64,000 bases of DNA from contig NZ_SDHZ01000001.1 of the NCBI RefSeq assembly GCF_004118675.1, positions 62,001-126,000 of the forward strand, given 5' to 3'. The position numbers were made by a program, and so were the translations under genes. Positions 43,855-53,023 of the stretch are shown piece after piece; position 1 is the first letter of the stretch; each line of letters opens with the position of its first letter. This stretch comes from Filimonas effusa (GTDB taxonomy: Bacteria; Bacteroidota; Bacteroidia; Chitinophagales; Chitinophagaceae). The notes beneath the pieces were generated by a model that saw nothing but the letters and a program-made list of their open reading frames with translations, was not told where the DNA came from and searched no databases.

Positions 43855-45579
43855 TTACAGATGCGGTGGAACAAGAATTTGAAATAAATTGTTTTCCCAG
43901 GCAACCTTGTAAGCATTTACAGAAATGAAATTGTTTATTAACTTGATTTTTGAACCCTTGTATTCGTAAGTGGTGGGCAGATCCTCCCTGTTGTAAGAAG
44001 GCAGGGGAGTGGTCCACTTGCCACTGAGCGGCTGGCATTTTTCTCTTACTATAACAGGAAGTTCTTTTATATTCTTTTCTGCTTCAACAAATTTGGCCGA
44101 CATCAGCGATGGGTCGTAGGTCCATACCCAGGAATTATTGAGATATGGCCTGGTTTCAGTAACATAATTCACCATAGGAAGCGACTGGAAGCAAAGCAGG
44201 TAATCGTCTTTTTTAACATAACGGGAAAGATGCAATAAAAGCTCATCCATGATCGCTGCTTTCTCTTTGGTAGTGAACGTGTTTGCCAGCCGGTTGTTGA
44301 CTGCATAGCGTTTGTTAAAACGGCTGCCTTCATCAAAGTAGCAGTATTGGCTTATAGCCACGGCCTGGCGTAAAAAAAAGGCGCCCATTAATACCAGGGC
44401 AAACTGTTGTAATGACCTTGTGTACGGCGCATTGGTGTTGCTGATGATAACCCCAAGTAAACCTATCGACAATGGCCAGGCTATATACAATGATGCGTAT
44501 CCCATATTGTCGATGCCAAAATCACTGCCTAGCGGCAGAAAGTTGGCGACGATAAGCGCAATAACAATAAGCTGCGTAATTAAATATTGCCTGCGGAATT
44601 GCACCAGTGAAAACAAAAGGATCATGGTAACAATACTATAGCTCCATGTGATCGGACTCTTCCAGCGAAGCAGCAGGTACACAAAACAAAACATAAAAAA
44701 CGCAAAGAAAGCGTAACGGAAGATGCTGTTCCTGATCTTTAGCTGGCTTACAACAAAAAGACCGATAAGTGCAGCTTCTACCAGCAGATGCTTAAATACG
44801 GTCTTGTAATTGGCGAAATACACTTTAAGCATCATCGGTAATTGATGCGTGCTCTCCGGGTCCGATCCTGCCGATCTCATATCCTGCAAGGCGATGCTGA
44901 AATGCTGAAGATTGCCGCTTAATTTAAGATAGAATAAAATGAATGCTATGCCCGACAAACTTCCGAGAAATGCCGCTGCTACCTGCCTGAACAATAATTT
45001 AGGATCTTTTTTATAAGCATAATCAACCAGCAGGGCAATGCCCAGGGCGAACATGGTTAAATTGGGTAAACGCGAAAAAACATTTACCCCTATGATAAAA
45101 AAAGAGAGAAAAAGATAAAAGGTTTTGTCGCTTTTAAACGACCTGAGCATAAAATAAACCGCGCTAACTACCAGAAAGGCAGAAATGCTGTTGTGATTGA
45201 AGATCATACTTCCCCATTCGCGCATGAGAACACATGCTACAAGCCCGGCTAGTATGAGCCACCTGTTAACTATTTCCTTTAAAATAGCATACACAACAAG
45301 ACCCGTTAATATTATAAAAACAGAGTCGAGCAGCCGGAACCCAATAATGCCAAGCCCTCCAAAAACTGCATTCCAGGCAGCGCCTATTACCAAAGAGTTA
45401 TAATACAGGAACTGGTATTGAACCGATTCCGGGTTTCTGGCAAATTGCTGGTATCCTGATAAAGTCCATCCCTCGTCGCACAAATCAAATCCCTGGAACG
45501 ACACCAGCAGTTCTATCAAAGAAAGAACGCCAATAATGACAATAGGAAAATATTTCGCTTTTAGAGTCGGATTAAACAT
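43855..45579 (-). CDS. GT-C-like multi-pass membrane protein (putative glycosyltransferase)
   Basis: This 574-residue protein has about 11-12 membrane helices and then a C-terminal extramembrane domain of about 150 residues. After the first helix comes FDLCDEGWTLSGYQQF, whose acidic pair sits where GT-C transferases have their catalytic Asp/Glu loop. LLREWGSMIFNHN-type segments (here CVLMREWGSMIFNHNS) and SRLPNL follow. It is the first gene of the UbiA/HAD operon, so a polyprenyl-phosphate pentose could be its donor. The family level (GT39/GT83-like) is not certain. Confidence 0.7.
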   Translation of the reverse strand: MFNPTLKAKYFPIVIIGVLSLIELLVSFQGFDLCDEGWTLSGYQQFARNPESVQYQFLYYNSLVIGAAWNAVFGGLGIIGFRLLDSVFIILTGLVVYAILKEIVNRWLILAGLVACVLMREWGSMIFNHNSISAFLVVSAVYFMLRSFKSDKTFYLFLSFFIIGVNVFSRLPNLTMFALGIALLVDYAYKKDPKLLFRQVAAAFLGSLSGIAFILFYLKLSGNLQHFSIALQDMRSAGSDPESTHQLPMMLKVYFANYKTVFKHLLVEAALIGLFVVSQLKIRNSIFRYAFFAFFMFCFVYLLLRWKSPITWSYSIVTMILLFSLVQFRRQYLITQLIVIALIVANFLPLGSDFGIDNMGYASLYIAWPLSIGLLGVIISNTNAPYTRSLQQFALVLMGAFFLRQAVAISQYCYFDEGSRFNKRYAVNNRLANTFTTKEKAAIMDELLLHLSRYVKKDDYLLCFQSLPMVNYVTETRPYLNNSWVWTYDPSLMSAKFVEAEKNIKELPVIVREKCQPLSGKWTTPLPSYNREDLPTTYEYKGSKIKLINNFISVNAYKVAWENNLFQILVPPHL

Positions 45580-45725
45580 TTGGGCAACAGGTTAGGGGAT
45601 TTTAATATTTGCAAAAATATTAGATATGAGGCTTATATAGCCCTTTAGGGCAAACCTTAAAGCATATCTTAAGCTGATTTTAACCCATTGTGCCCCAAAC
45701 TTCGGCTGTCTTCCTAAAAAGGAAA

Positions 45726-45733
45726 TAATTTTG
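45726..45733 (+). promoter_or_regulatory. -7 promoter box for the CBM9-like/esterase gene
   Basis: TAATTTTG matches TAnnTTTG and is 29 bp upstream of the ATG at 45763. No good -33 is visible. Confidence 0.5.
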
Positions 45734-45762
45734 CGGGCTCTGGAAAAACCAAAACATAAAAC

Positions 45763-47613
45763 ATGAGAATGCGCCAGCTGCTTGTAGTGTTCATCTTTTT
45801 GCCAATCCTTGCAACCGCTCAGTTAGACATTCCTTATATTGCTGCCAGTCCCATTATCGACGGCATTTTGGAGCCGGCGATGCAGTCATGTCCCTTACAA
45901 CAACTTCAGCCCGCTCACGCCGGGAATAACCTATCTGGCAGCCTTAACGTCAGCTACTGCATGGCCTATCACCGTGATTTTTTCTACTTATATATCGAAA
46001 CACCCGCCGATAGTATTATAAACAGGGACAGGCCCTTTCAGAATGGAGACGGTTTCCAGCTGGTTATAGCAAAGCCTGAAAAAGAAAACCAGCCAGCCAG
46101 TGAATTTTATGTGCTGGGCTTTGGGCCTGAAGGGTCGGTATGGTCTAAAATACAATGGTATTACAATGTTGATCTGGCATTCCGGCGTCTGAGCCCCTCT
46201 ACTCAGCTGGCGACAAAAAAGCAACATGGCAGAATAAGTTTTGAGCTGTTATTACCCTGGAAGGAGGTCTACCCCTATCATCCGTGGTTAAATGCAATCG
46301 GCATCAACTTATACTTTGTAAAAGCAAGCGGCACTGAAGCGAAACGTCATTATTCCATAAAAGAAGACGAGCTCGTTGAAGCAGAAGGGGCCGCCAGAAA
46401 ATATGAGGTGGCCAATTTTGTTTCTCCTTCAGAATATAAAGGCGCTCCCATATCACAGCTAAAAAGAAATAATATAGAGGAAAATGAAGCGCTCGGAATT
46501 GTTTTCAGAGAGCCTGAAACGGCATTCGTTAAAAGCAGGAATATCATGGTAAACTTCAGATCCGGAGAAGATAAGCTTGTTAAAAGGCAAAGTCTGTTAC
46601 TTGCTGCCGGCGACAGCCATAAAACAGAATTAACAATAAATACCAGTGGATTAATAGCTGGTGGATACACCATAGAAATTACAGAGGGAAATGACATAAT
46701 AGCGGCACACAACCTGAGTATCCTGCCTCATACAGACATAGAGGAGTTAAAGCATGCATTAACCAGCCTGAGAGCAAAGATCACGCAGGGTTCCTATTAT
46801 ACGCTTCTGTTTTACATTGAAGACCTGGCCGCTGCATTGAAAAAGATGAAGACATATGAGACCTCTTACGAACTAAGACAAAAAATAGCAGACATCAGCC
46901 GGTACCTGTCCGAAGCCCAAAAGGGGAATGATCAGCTGATATGTAAAACGGGAGTATTCCGGAGAGCTTACTACAGCCAGACAAATCAGCAGCCACTTCC
47001 TTACAGCATAAAGATTCCGGCAAACTACAACCCCAATAAGAAATACCCGCTGCTTATTTACCTGCACGGAAGTGGAGATGACGATAGGGTTCTTGGTTCG
47101 ACAAGCTCCCTGCCCGATGACTTTATAGTGTTGGCCCCTAATGGCCGGGGCGTGTCAAATTGCTATGCAACTGCCGGATCGCAGCAAGATATTGCAATGT
47201 CTATTGCCGATGCACTTGATAACTATAATATAGATGGTCATAATATTATTCTCAGCGGATTTTCGATGGGAGGATATGGCGTATACAGAACCTTTTATGA
47301 ACATCCCGGAACATATAAAGCTATTGCCATAATATCGGGCCATCCCAACCTGGCGCGGGACTGGGGCAATGAGAAAGGTCTCAATTTTTTGGATAAAAGA
47401 AATCTGGCGCCATTCCATAATAGCAATGTTTTCGTTTTTCATGGCAAACAGGATATGAACTGCCCATATGCACAAACCGAAAGATTGGTAACTGGTCTGC
47501 GTCAGGCAGGCGCCCGGGTGACTTTTGTTACAGACGATGCCGGTCATGGGAATATGGCTGCCCCAATCCAGCAACAATACTTCGAATGGCTCCGTAAACA
47601 AATCGCAGAATAG
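45763..47613 (+). CDS. Secreted two-domain protein: CBM9-like domain plus alpha/beta esterase
   Basis: This 616-residue protein has a signal peptide ending in LATAQ. Residues 25-210 follow the CBM9/DOMON-like pattern (ASPIIDGILEPAMQ, VSYCMAYHRDFFYLYIETP, NGDGFQLVI, GRISFELLLPWKEV). A linker of about 200 residues leads to a feruloyl-esterase-like hydrolase with YPLLIYLHGSGDDD as oxyanion strand, nucleophile S501 in LSGFSMGGYG, an acid in FHGKQDMNCPY and His in DDAGHGN. It is probably secreted and acts on ester-substituted plant or microbial polysaccharides; the exact ester is unknown. Confidence 0.85.
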   Translation: MRMRQLLVVFIFLPILATAQLDIPYIAASPIIDGILEPAMQSCPLQQLQPAHAGNNLSGSLNVSYCMAYHRDFFYLYIETPADSIINRDRPFQNGDGFQLVIAKPEKENQPASEFYVLGFGPEGSVWSKIQWYYNVDLAFRRLSPSTQLATKKQHGRISFELLLPWKEVYPYHPWLNAIGINLYFVKASGTEAKRHYSIKEDELVEAEGAARKYEVANFVSPSEYKGAPISQLKRNNIEENEALGIVFREPETAFVKSRNIMVNFRSGEDKLVKRQSLLLAAGDSHKTELTINTSGLIAGGYTIEITEGNDIIAAHNLSILPHTDIEELKHALTSLRAKITQGSYYTLLFYIEDLAAALKKMKTYETSYELRQKIADISRYLSEAQKGNDQLICKTGVFRRAYYSQTNQQPLPYSIKIPANYNPNKKYPLLIYLHGSGDDDRVLGSTSSLPDDFIVLAPNGRGVSNCYATAGSQQDIAMSIADALDNYNIDGHNIILSGFSMGGYGVYRTFYEHPGTYKAIAIISGHPNLARDWGNEKGLNFLDKRNLAPFHNSNVFVFHGKQDMNCPYAQTERLVTGLRQAGARVTFVTDDAGHGNMAAPIQQQYFEWLRKQIAE

Positions 47614-47669
47614 CACGAAGTGGCCTGCAGGTCAATTACCCGTGAAAAGGTGTGCTATGTACTTCCTGT

Positions 47670-48239
47670 CTATTGCTGTGCTGTGCCCCAGCGAAAGCTT
47701 TGTATGTCGAATCCGGCCAGATCAAGGATCCGGTCCACCACTGTTGCGGCGGCTTCTTCGATGGTTTGAGGTTTGCTGTAAAAAGAAGGGGAGAGTGGGC
47801 AAATGATGGCGCCTGCCTGTGTTGCCGTTTCCATGTTTTTGATATGAACCAGGTTGTAGGGGGTTTCGCGTATACCCAGGATCAGCTTTTTGCGTTCTTT
47901 AAGCATTACGTCGGCGGCACGGGTTACCAGGTCGTCGCTGATGCCATTGGCTATCCTGCCAAGTGTACCCATGCTGCATGGCACTATGATCATGATATTA
48001 TACCGCGCAGATCCTGAGGCAAACGGAGCCTTGAAATCGTGTTTGTCGTAATAGGGCAGGGGAATGTTTTTATAGGCATCATTGGCAAGTTCTGTTTCCC
48101 ATACTTCGCGGGCGTTGGCGCTCATAACGATGCCCGCCTCCTGCCATTGGTCTTTCAGGTGCAGCAGCTTTTCCAGGAGCAACTTTGCATAAATAGCTCC
48201 ACTCGCTCCCGTAATAGCTACTGCAACCTTATTCAACAT
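47670..48239 (-). CDS. ubiX: Flavin prenyltransferase UbiX
   Basis: This 189-residue UbiX/Pad1 protein makes prenylated FMN, the cofactor of UbiD decarboxylases. Signatures are AITGASGAIYAKLLLEKL at the N-terminus, MSANAREVW, IIVPCSMGTLGRIANGISDD (flavin/phosphate site) and CPLSPSFYSKPQTIEE. No ubiD lies in the window. It is the last gene of a leftward run after the alpha-glucan phosphorylase-like gene (15-bp gap). In this phylum it would serve menaquinone-pathway or aromatic decarboxylation. Confidence 0.93.
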   Translation of the reverse strand: MLNKVAVAITGASGAIYAKLLLEKLLHLKDQWQEAGIVMSANAREVWETELANDAYKNIPLPYYDKHDFKAPFASGSARYNIMIIVPCSMGTLGRIANGISDDLVTRAADVMLKERKKLILGIRETPYNLVHIKNMETATQAGAIICPLSPSFYSKPQTIEEAAATVVDRILDLAGFDIQSFRWGTAQQ

Positions 48240-48254
48240 AATAATTTCGTGCTT

Positions 48255-49907
48255 CTATTTGTAAAGGATCTCGTAGTATTCATGTGCCATGCGATTACTA
48301 TCGAACTGGAAGCGTACGTCACGCATACCGTTCTGGATGATCTGGCGCCATGTTTCATAACGGTCGTAATACAGCGGTAATATTTCATTCTCCAGGATAT
48401 CATAGATCTTGTTCAGATCGTATTCGTCCTGCTGCTGCACGCTCATATTCATATAGTCAGCTTTAGGAACAACGAAGCCATTATGACCGTGATCTATAAA
48501 TTCAGGTATCCATCCGTCATCCGTTGAAAAATTCACCGCACCATTCATAGCAGCAGTCATACCGCTTGTTCCGGAGGCTTCACGGGGTACACGGGGATTG
48601 TTCAGCCATATATCCGCCGATTGTTTCAGGCGTTTGCTTAATCCCAGTTCGTAACCCACCAGCACTGCTACATTTTTGTAGTTTTTACTCAGGTGTACCA
48701 GGCTGTTGAATTGAGAGATCGCAGGATAGTCGGCAGGATAAGGTTTCCCGGCCCAGATGATCTGTACAGGATAACGTGTATTGCTGAGCAGTTTTTCAAA
48801 ACGGGCCTTGTCCTGTGTCAGGAAATCGGCACGTTTGTAACCGGCAAAGCGACGCGACCATACTATGGTTAATACACCGGGGTCAAACAGTTTACCGGTT
48901 TGATCCGCGACTATTTCAAATGCTCTTTTCTTCAAATGTTTCTTACGGTCATCGAAGCCAGCCTCGTCCTGCGCTTCCATAAAACGATAGAGCTGTTTGT
49001 CCGACCAATAGCGCCAGTTCTGTGCATTGGTAATGGAGGCGATGGGAGCAAGCCCTTCATACTTACCCCACATTTCCCGCGATACATGACCATGCAATTG
49101 TGATACGCCATTTGCCTGGTGTGCCAGGCGCAGGGCGGCAAGTGAGTGGTTGAACTGATCGTCTTGTATGCCTGTTAATTTCCTGATCTCATCAATGCTG
49201 AGACCACAGAAATAGCTCATTTTATGGCAGAGGTAAATATCATGCTTTTCGTTGCCGGCTTCTTCAGGCGTGTGTGTAGTGAAAACAAGGTGTTGTTTCA
49301 CCATGTCAACACTCTTGAATTTGTTGAGCAGGTAAAATGCCGCTGAAACACCATGGGCTTCGTTAAGATGATAGCGGTCTGGTGAAAAGCCCAGCTCGTC
49401 TACCAGTTTGGCGCCACCCACTCCAAGAAGAATGAACTGTGCAATTTTAGTAGCTACGTTGGCATCGTAAAGCCTGTGTGTAATAGTTTGCGATACATAA
49501 TCATTTTCCGGTAAGTCGGTGCTTAACAGGAATAACGGAGCGCTGTTGAATGTTTCAGGCGCCAGGTAGTAAGCTTTTACCCATACCGGTGCATCATGTA
49601 TAAGGATCTGGAATTTAATTCCTGTGTCTTCAAGGAAGCTGTATGCCTTCTCCATCCAGGTTACCTGCAGGGTTTGGTCCTGGTTGCGGGTTTGATCATA
49701 GTAGCCATACTTCCACAGAATACCTATGCCAATTAAATTCTGCCTTAACTCATAAGCACTCCGGAGATGCGAACCAGACAGGAAGCCGAGGCCGCCACTG
49801 TATATTTTTAATGGTTGATGTACTGCAAACTCCATTGAGAAATAAGCCACCTTCGTCTTGTATCTGTCGTCAATCTGGTAAGGAACCTGAAAATTTCTAA
49901 AATTCAT
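48255..49907 (-). CDS. Short alpha-glucan phosphorylase-like protein (GT35) lacking the PLP lysine
   Basis: This 550-residue protein, with start ATG 49905-49907, belongs to the short alpha-glucan phosphorylase subfamily: YFSMEFAVHQPLKIYSGGLG, FTTHTPEEAGNEKHD, WSRRFAGYKRADFL, WAGKPYPAD. The pyridoxal phosphate region normally reads EASGTSGMK; here it is PREASGTSGMTAAMNG with T451 (codon ACT) in place of lysine. Without the Schiff-base lysine ordinary phosphorolysis is doubtful, so it may be a different transferase, a binding protein or an enzyme using another mechanism. It is flanked by an unknown lipoprotein gene and ubiX on the same strand. Confidence 0.85.
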   Translation of the reverse strand: MNFRNFQVPYQIDDRYKTKVAYFSMEFAVHQPLKIYSGGLGFLSGSHLRSAYELRQNLIGIGILWKYGYYDQTRNQDQTLQVTWMEKAYSFLEDTGIKFQILIHDAPVWVKAYYLAPETFNSAPLFLLSTDLPENDYVSQTITHRLYDANVATKIAQFILLGVGGAKLVDELGFSPDRYHLNEAHGVSAAFYLLNKFKSVDMVKQHLVFTTHTPEEAGNEKHDIYLCHKMSYFCGLSIDEIRKLTGIQDDQFNHSLAALRLAHQANGVSQLHGHVSREMWGKYEGLAPIASITNAQNWRYWSDKQLYRFMEAQDEAGFDDRKKHLKKRAFEIVADQTGKLFDPGVLTIVWSRRFAGYKRADFLTQDKARFEKLLSNTRYPVQIIWAGKPYPADYPAISQFNSLVHLSKNYKNVAVLVGYELGLSKRLKQSADIWLNNPRVPREASGTSGMTAAMNGAVNFSTDDGWIPEFIDHGHNGFVVPKADYMNMSVQQQDEYDLNKIYDILENEILPLYYDRYETWRQIIQNGMRDVRFQFDSNRMAHEYYEILYK

Positions 49908-49974
49908 TACTATGTCGTTTAATTGATGTGGCACAATATTGCGTAAGCCCTTCCTCCAAATTTCATTCCATCCA

Positions 49975-50922
49975 TTACCGCTTCTTTTTCTTACGATAAG
50001 TATCGTTGAATAAACAGCGCATACCACGGTGATTGCCGCAACTGCCTTGTTCCCTGACAGTGATCGTAGTGTTATCGAAGCTGAAGTCTATTACACATGG
50101 ATCTCCATTTTGGCGGAAGATAGCCTTTTTATCGCCCTGCAAATTTAACTCCCCTTTCAGTTCGCCCGTACATTGTCCTCCGTTTTTCTCGAAGTGAATA
50201 AAGAACAGGTAGTTAGATGTGTTTTTACCATCCCTGACCGATATGAAGTTTTTCTTATCAATGGTATAATCGCCACTCCACTTGTTCTTACGTGCGAACG
50301 TGTCGATTGGATTTAAGATCTCGTTTGCTTTTTTCTGGTCCTCGTTACTTTCGTTAATGACCTTCATAAATTCATTGGTAGCCTCATTCAATGCAAATCC
50401 GTTACGGGTATATTGCAACTGGCTGCCTTTCGCTAATACTTCACGGCTAATTATGAAAGTGGGCTCCTGGTTGATCATCATAGTGTGTGCATAGTTGTCG
50501 TTGTAGTTGGATTTCAACAACTCCATGCCACTCAGATACTGATTTTCTTTATTGAAGAAGAAAACACCCAGTGTCGTGCGTTTGTTCTGTGTAAAGTTTG
50601 TCAACAGGTAATTGCCGTTAGACTTTTCTATTCTGCCAACGGGACGGATGCGTATTTTATTCTTGTCTTTTATGGCGCCGGTATAACCCGCCAGTACACT
50701 GTCGGGAATGAATTGGGCCAATACTTTATAGCTGATTGCGGTAGTATCGCTTCGCTTTTGCACGTTGGTGTCGGCTATCTGGTAGGGAAGTTTAATTACC
50801 GGATAAGCCGCTACCAGGTCGCTTATTTTAACAGGCTTTTCGCCATCGAGAGGTTTGTTCTTCTGCTTACAGGCAAAAAACACAACAATAAAAGCAAGCA
50901 TAACCTGGTATAATCTCTGCAT
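49975..50922 (-). CDS. Lipoprotein of unknown function
   Basis: This 315-residue protein has a lipoprotein signal (MLAFIVVFFACKQK; lipobox FFAC). The mature part has no recognised domain. The C-terminal third is a beta-rich module with a Cys pair (GGQCTGELKG, GDPCVIDF, GSCGNHRGMRC) and a strongly basic end (YRKKKKR). A helical segment (EFMKVINESNEDQKKANEIL) separates it from the N-terminal part. It is first in a leftward run with the phosphorylase-like and ubiX genes, but the 67-bp gap leaves co-transcription uncertain. Confidence 0.7.
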   Translation of the reverse strand: MQRLYQVMLAFIVVFFACKQKNKPLDGEKPVKISDLVAAYPVIKLPYQIADTNVQKRSDTTAISYKVLAQFIPDSVLAGYTGAIKDKNKIRIRPVGRIEKSNGNYLLTNFTQNKRTTLGVFFFNKENQYLSGMELLKSNYNDNYAHTMMINQEPTFIISREVLAKGSQLQYTRNGFALNEATNEFMKVINESNEDQKKANEILNPIDTFARKNKWSGDYTIDKKNFISVRDGKNTSNYLFFIHFEKNGGQCTGELKGELNLQGDKKAIFRQNGDPCVIDFSFDNTTITVREQGSCGNHRGMRCLFNDTYRKKKKR

Positions 50923-51028
50923 CGGTTTCGTTTTTTTATGAATATGGGGGACGGTTGCACCTCAAATATGATGATTTTTTTTATAGCCGGATGCAATTTT
51001 TAATATAAGGTAATTCGTATTAATAACT

Positions 51029-51036
51029 TAGATTTG
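51029..51036 (+). promoter_or_regulatory. -7 promoter box for Nramp-type gene
   Basis: TAGATTTG matches TAnnTTTG, ending 7 bp before the ATG at 51044, so the leader would be very short or absent. Confidence 0.5.
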
Positions 51037-51043
51037 TCTAACT

Positions 51044-52927
51044 ATGGGTAGCTTCTCCGGACATTCATCGGATCATTCTCTCAGCGATGTGCATGAAAGT
51101 GTTGATACAACTAAGCCCCGTAAAGGCTTGCGGCGCTTCCTGGCTTTTGCAGGGCCCGCCTATCTCGTTAGCGTTGGCTATATGGACCCCGGTAACTGGG
51201 CCACTGATTTACAGGGTGGCGCGCAGTTTGGTTATCAACTGATCTGGGTATTACTGATGAGTAATCTCATGGCGCTGTTATTACAGGGGCTTAGCGCCAG
51301 GCTGGGAATTGTAAGACGACGTGACCTGGCCCAGGCTAACAGGGAAACCTATCCGCCCCTGGTGAATTTTTGCCTTTATATACTTGCCGAGTTGGCTATT
51401 GCGGCCTGCGATCTTGCAGAGGTGCTGGGTATGGCAATAGGTATTCAGCTGCTTACCGGGTTGCCGGTATTATATGGTGTATTGTTTACAGTACTCGACA
51501 CCTTTCTGCTGTTCTACCTGCAAAAGCTGGGTATCCGCAAAATGGAGGCATTTATCATTGCCCTGGTTGGTGTTATCGGGTTATCGTTTCTTGTTCAGCT
51601 TATTATCGCGAAGCCCCATATGGGCGACGTTGTAAAAGGGTTTGTACCTACTGCGCTCAACAACGAAGCATTGTACATTGCTGTTGGTATTATAGGGGCA
51701 ACGGTAATGCCACACAATTTATACCTGCACTCCGCCCTGGTGCAAACTCGAAAGATAGGACGCGATAGTTTTGCCATTAAACAGGCACTGCGTTTTAATC
51801 TTGCCGATAGTGCTGTAGCCCTGAATGCAGCTTTCCTGGTGAATGCGGCTATTCTTATTCTGGCGGCATCTGTTTTTCATACCTCGGGAAATACTTCTGT
51901 CGCCAGCCTCGAAGATGCACACCGGTTGCTGGAACCCATGCTGGGAAGCACTTTGGCGCCGGCTTTGTTTGCCATCGCTTTAATTGCAGCAGGACAGAGC
52001 AGTACCGTTACCGGTACGCTGGCAGGACAAATAGTGATGGAAGGCTATCTTCAATTGCGGATCAACCCGCTCTTACGGCGTTTGCTTACCAGGCTTATTG
52101 CGATTGTGCCCGCGGTGCTGGTGATCCTTATTTATGGTGATCAGGAACTGGACGCCCTGCTGGTGCTGAGCCAGGTGATCCTTAGCCTGCAGCTTGGATT
52201 TGCCATTATACCATTGATCCATTTCGTTAGCGATAAAAAGACGATGGGTGAATTTGTCATCAGGTGGCACGTGAAGGTGGCGGCGTGGATAGTTACTGCT
52301 GTGCTCATCTTCCTGAATGTAAACATGGTGCTCGACCAGGCGAGAGAACTGTTTGCCAGCGAAGGACGGCTGGTGCAAAAGAGCTTGACAATTGCCGCCG
52401 GACTGGTTTTCTCCTGGCTATTTATAATGATGACATTTCTGCCATTTATCCAGAGAAGGCGTGCACGGCAAAGCGCTATGCATGGCGAAAGCAAGCCGCT
52501 GACAAACCTTGCTATCCCTGCTATCAGCAAAATAGCGATAGCGCTCGATTTTGGCGGGAACGATGAAAAGCTGATCGCACATGCTATTTCGCAGGGCGAT
52601 AAAAGGGTAAGTTATTTACTGCTTCATATTGTGGAAACTGTTTCTGCCAGGTATCTGGGAGCGGCGGCTGATGATGAAGAGACCAGGAAAGACCAGCAGC
52701 GTTTACACTACTATGCCAGTCAGCTGCAGGCATTAGGATACGAAGTGGAAACCGCATTGGGCTACAAAGACCGCGTCAATGAAATTGTGCGTCTTGTAAA
52801 GACCTCGGACGCTGGTTTGCTTGTCATGGGCGCACACAGGCATACCGGGCTAAAGGATTTCCTTTATGGTGCTACGGTCGACCAGGTACGGCACAAACTT
52901 GTTATCCCCATTCTTATCGTTAATTAA
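51044..52927 (+). CDS. Nramp-family Mn2+/Fe2+ transporter fused to a UspA domain
   Basis: In this 627-residue protein, residues 35-460 form an Nramp transporter with 11 helices. The metal-binding DPGNWATDL is at about 48-56, the second metal/proton motif is ATVMPHNLYLHS, and AGQSSTVTGTLAGQ follows in the Nramp order. From about residue 490 a universal stress protein domain is attached (ISKIAIALDFGGNDEKLIAH, VRLVKTSDAGLLVMGAHRHT, HKLVIPILIVN), ending the protein. The UspA part may sense nucleotides and gate uptake. It imports divalent metals using the proton gradient. An MntH-type role is likely. Confidence 0.92.
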   Translation: MGSFSGHSSDHSLSDVHESVDTTKPRKGLRRFLAFAGPAYLVSVGYMDPGNWATDLQGGAQFGYQLIWVLLMSNLMALLLQGLSARLGIVRRRDLAQANRETYPPLVNFCLYILAELAIAACDLAEVLGMAIGIQLLTGLPVLYGVLFTVLDTFLLFYLQKLGIRKMEAFIIALVGVIGLSFLVQLIIAKPHMGDVVKGFVPTALNNEALYIAVGIIGATVMPHNLYLHSALVQTRKIGRDSFAIKQALRFNLADSAVALNAAFLVNAAILILAASVFHTSGNTSVASLEDAHRLLEPMLGSTLAPALFAIALIAAGQSSTVTGTLAGQIVMEGYLQLRINPLLRRLLTRLIAIVPAVLVILIYGDQELDALLVLSQVILSLQLGFAIIPLIHFVSDKKTMGEFVIRWHVKVAAWIVTAVLIFLNVNMVLDQARELFASEGRLVQKSLTIAAGLVFSWLFIMMTFLPFIQRRRARQSAMHGESKPLTNLAIPAISKIAIALDFGGNDEKLIAHAISQGDKRVSYLLLHIVETVSARYLGAAADDEETRKDQQRLHYYASQLQALGYEVETALGYKDRVNEIVRLVKTSDAGLLVMGAHRHTGLKDFLYGATVDQVRHKLVIPILIVN

Positions 52928-52948
52928 AGCTTTACGTATATTACGTTC

Positions 52949-52962
52949 CTAACACGTGTTAG
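52949..52962. promoter_or_regulatory. 14-bp palindrome upstream of icd
   Basis: CTAACACGTGTTAG is a perfect palindrome ending 24 bp before the -7 box (52987), so it overlaps or abuts the -33 region. This is typical of a repressor operator. The binding protein is unknown. Confidence 0.55.
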
Positions 52963-52986
52963 TGCTTTTCCGATCCTACAAAGCCC

Positions 52987-52994
52987 TACATTTG
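52987..52994 (+). promoter_or_regulatory. -7 promoter box for icd
   Basis: TACATTTG matches TAnnTTTG, 29 bp before the ATG. TTTT at 52966-52969 is a weak -33. Confidence 0.6.
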
Positions 52995-53023
52995 TACCCG
53001 TTTAAACCAAAATCAAATCTGAA

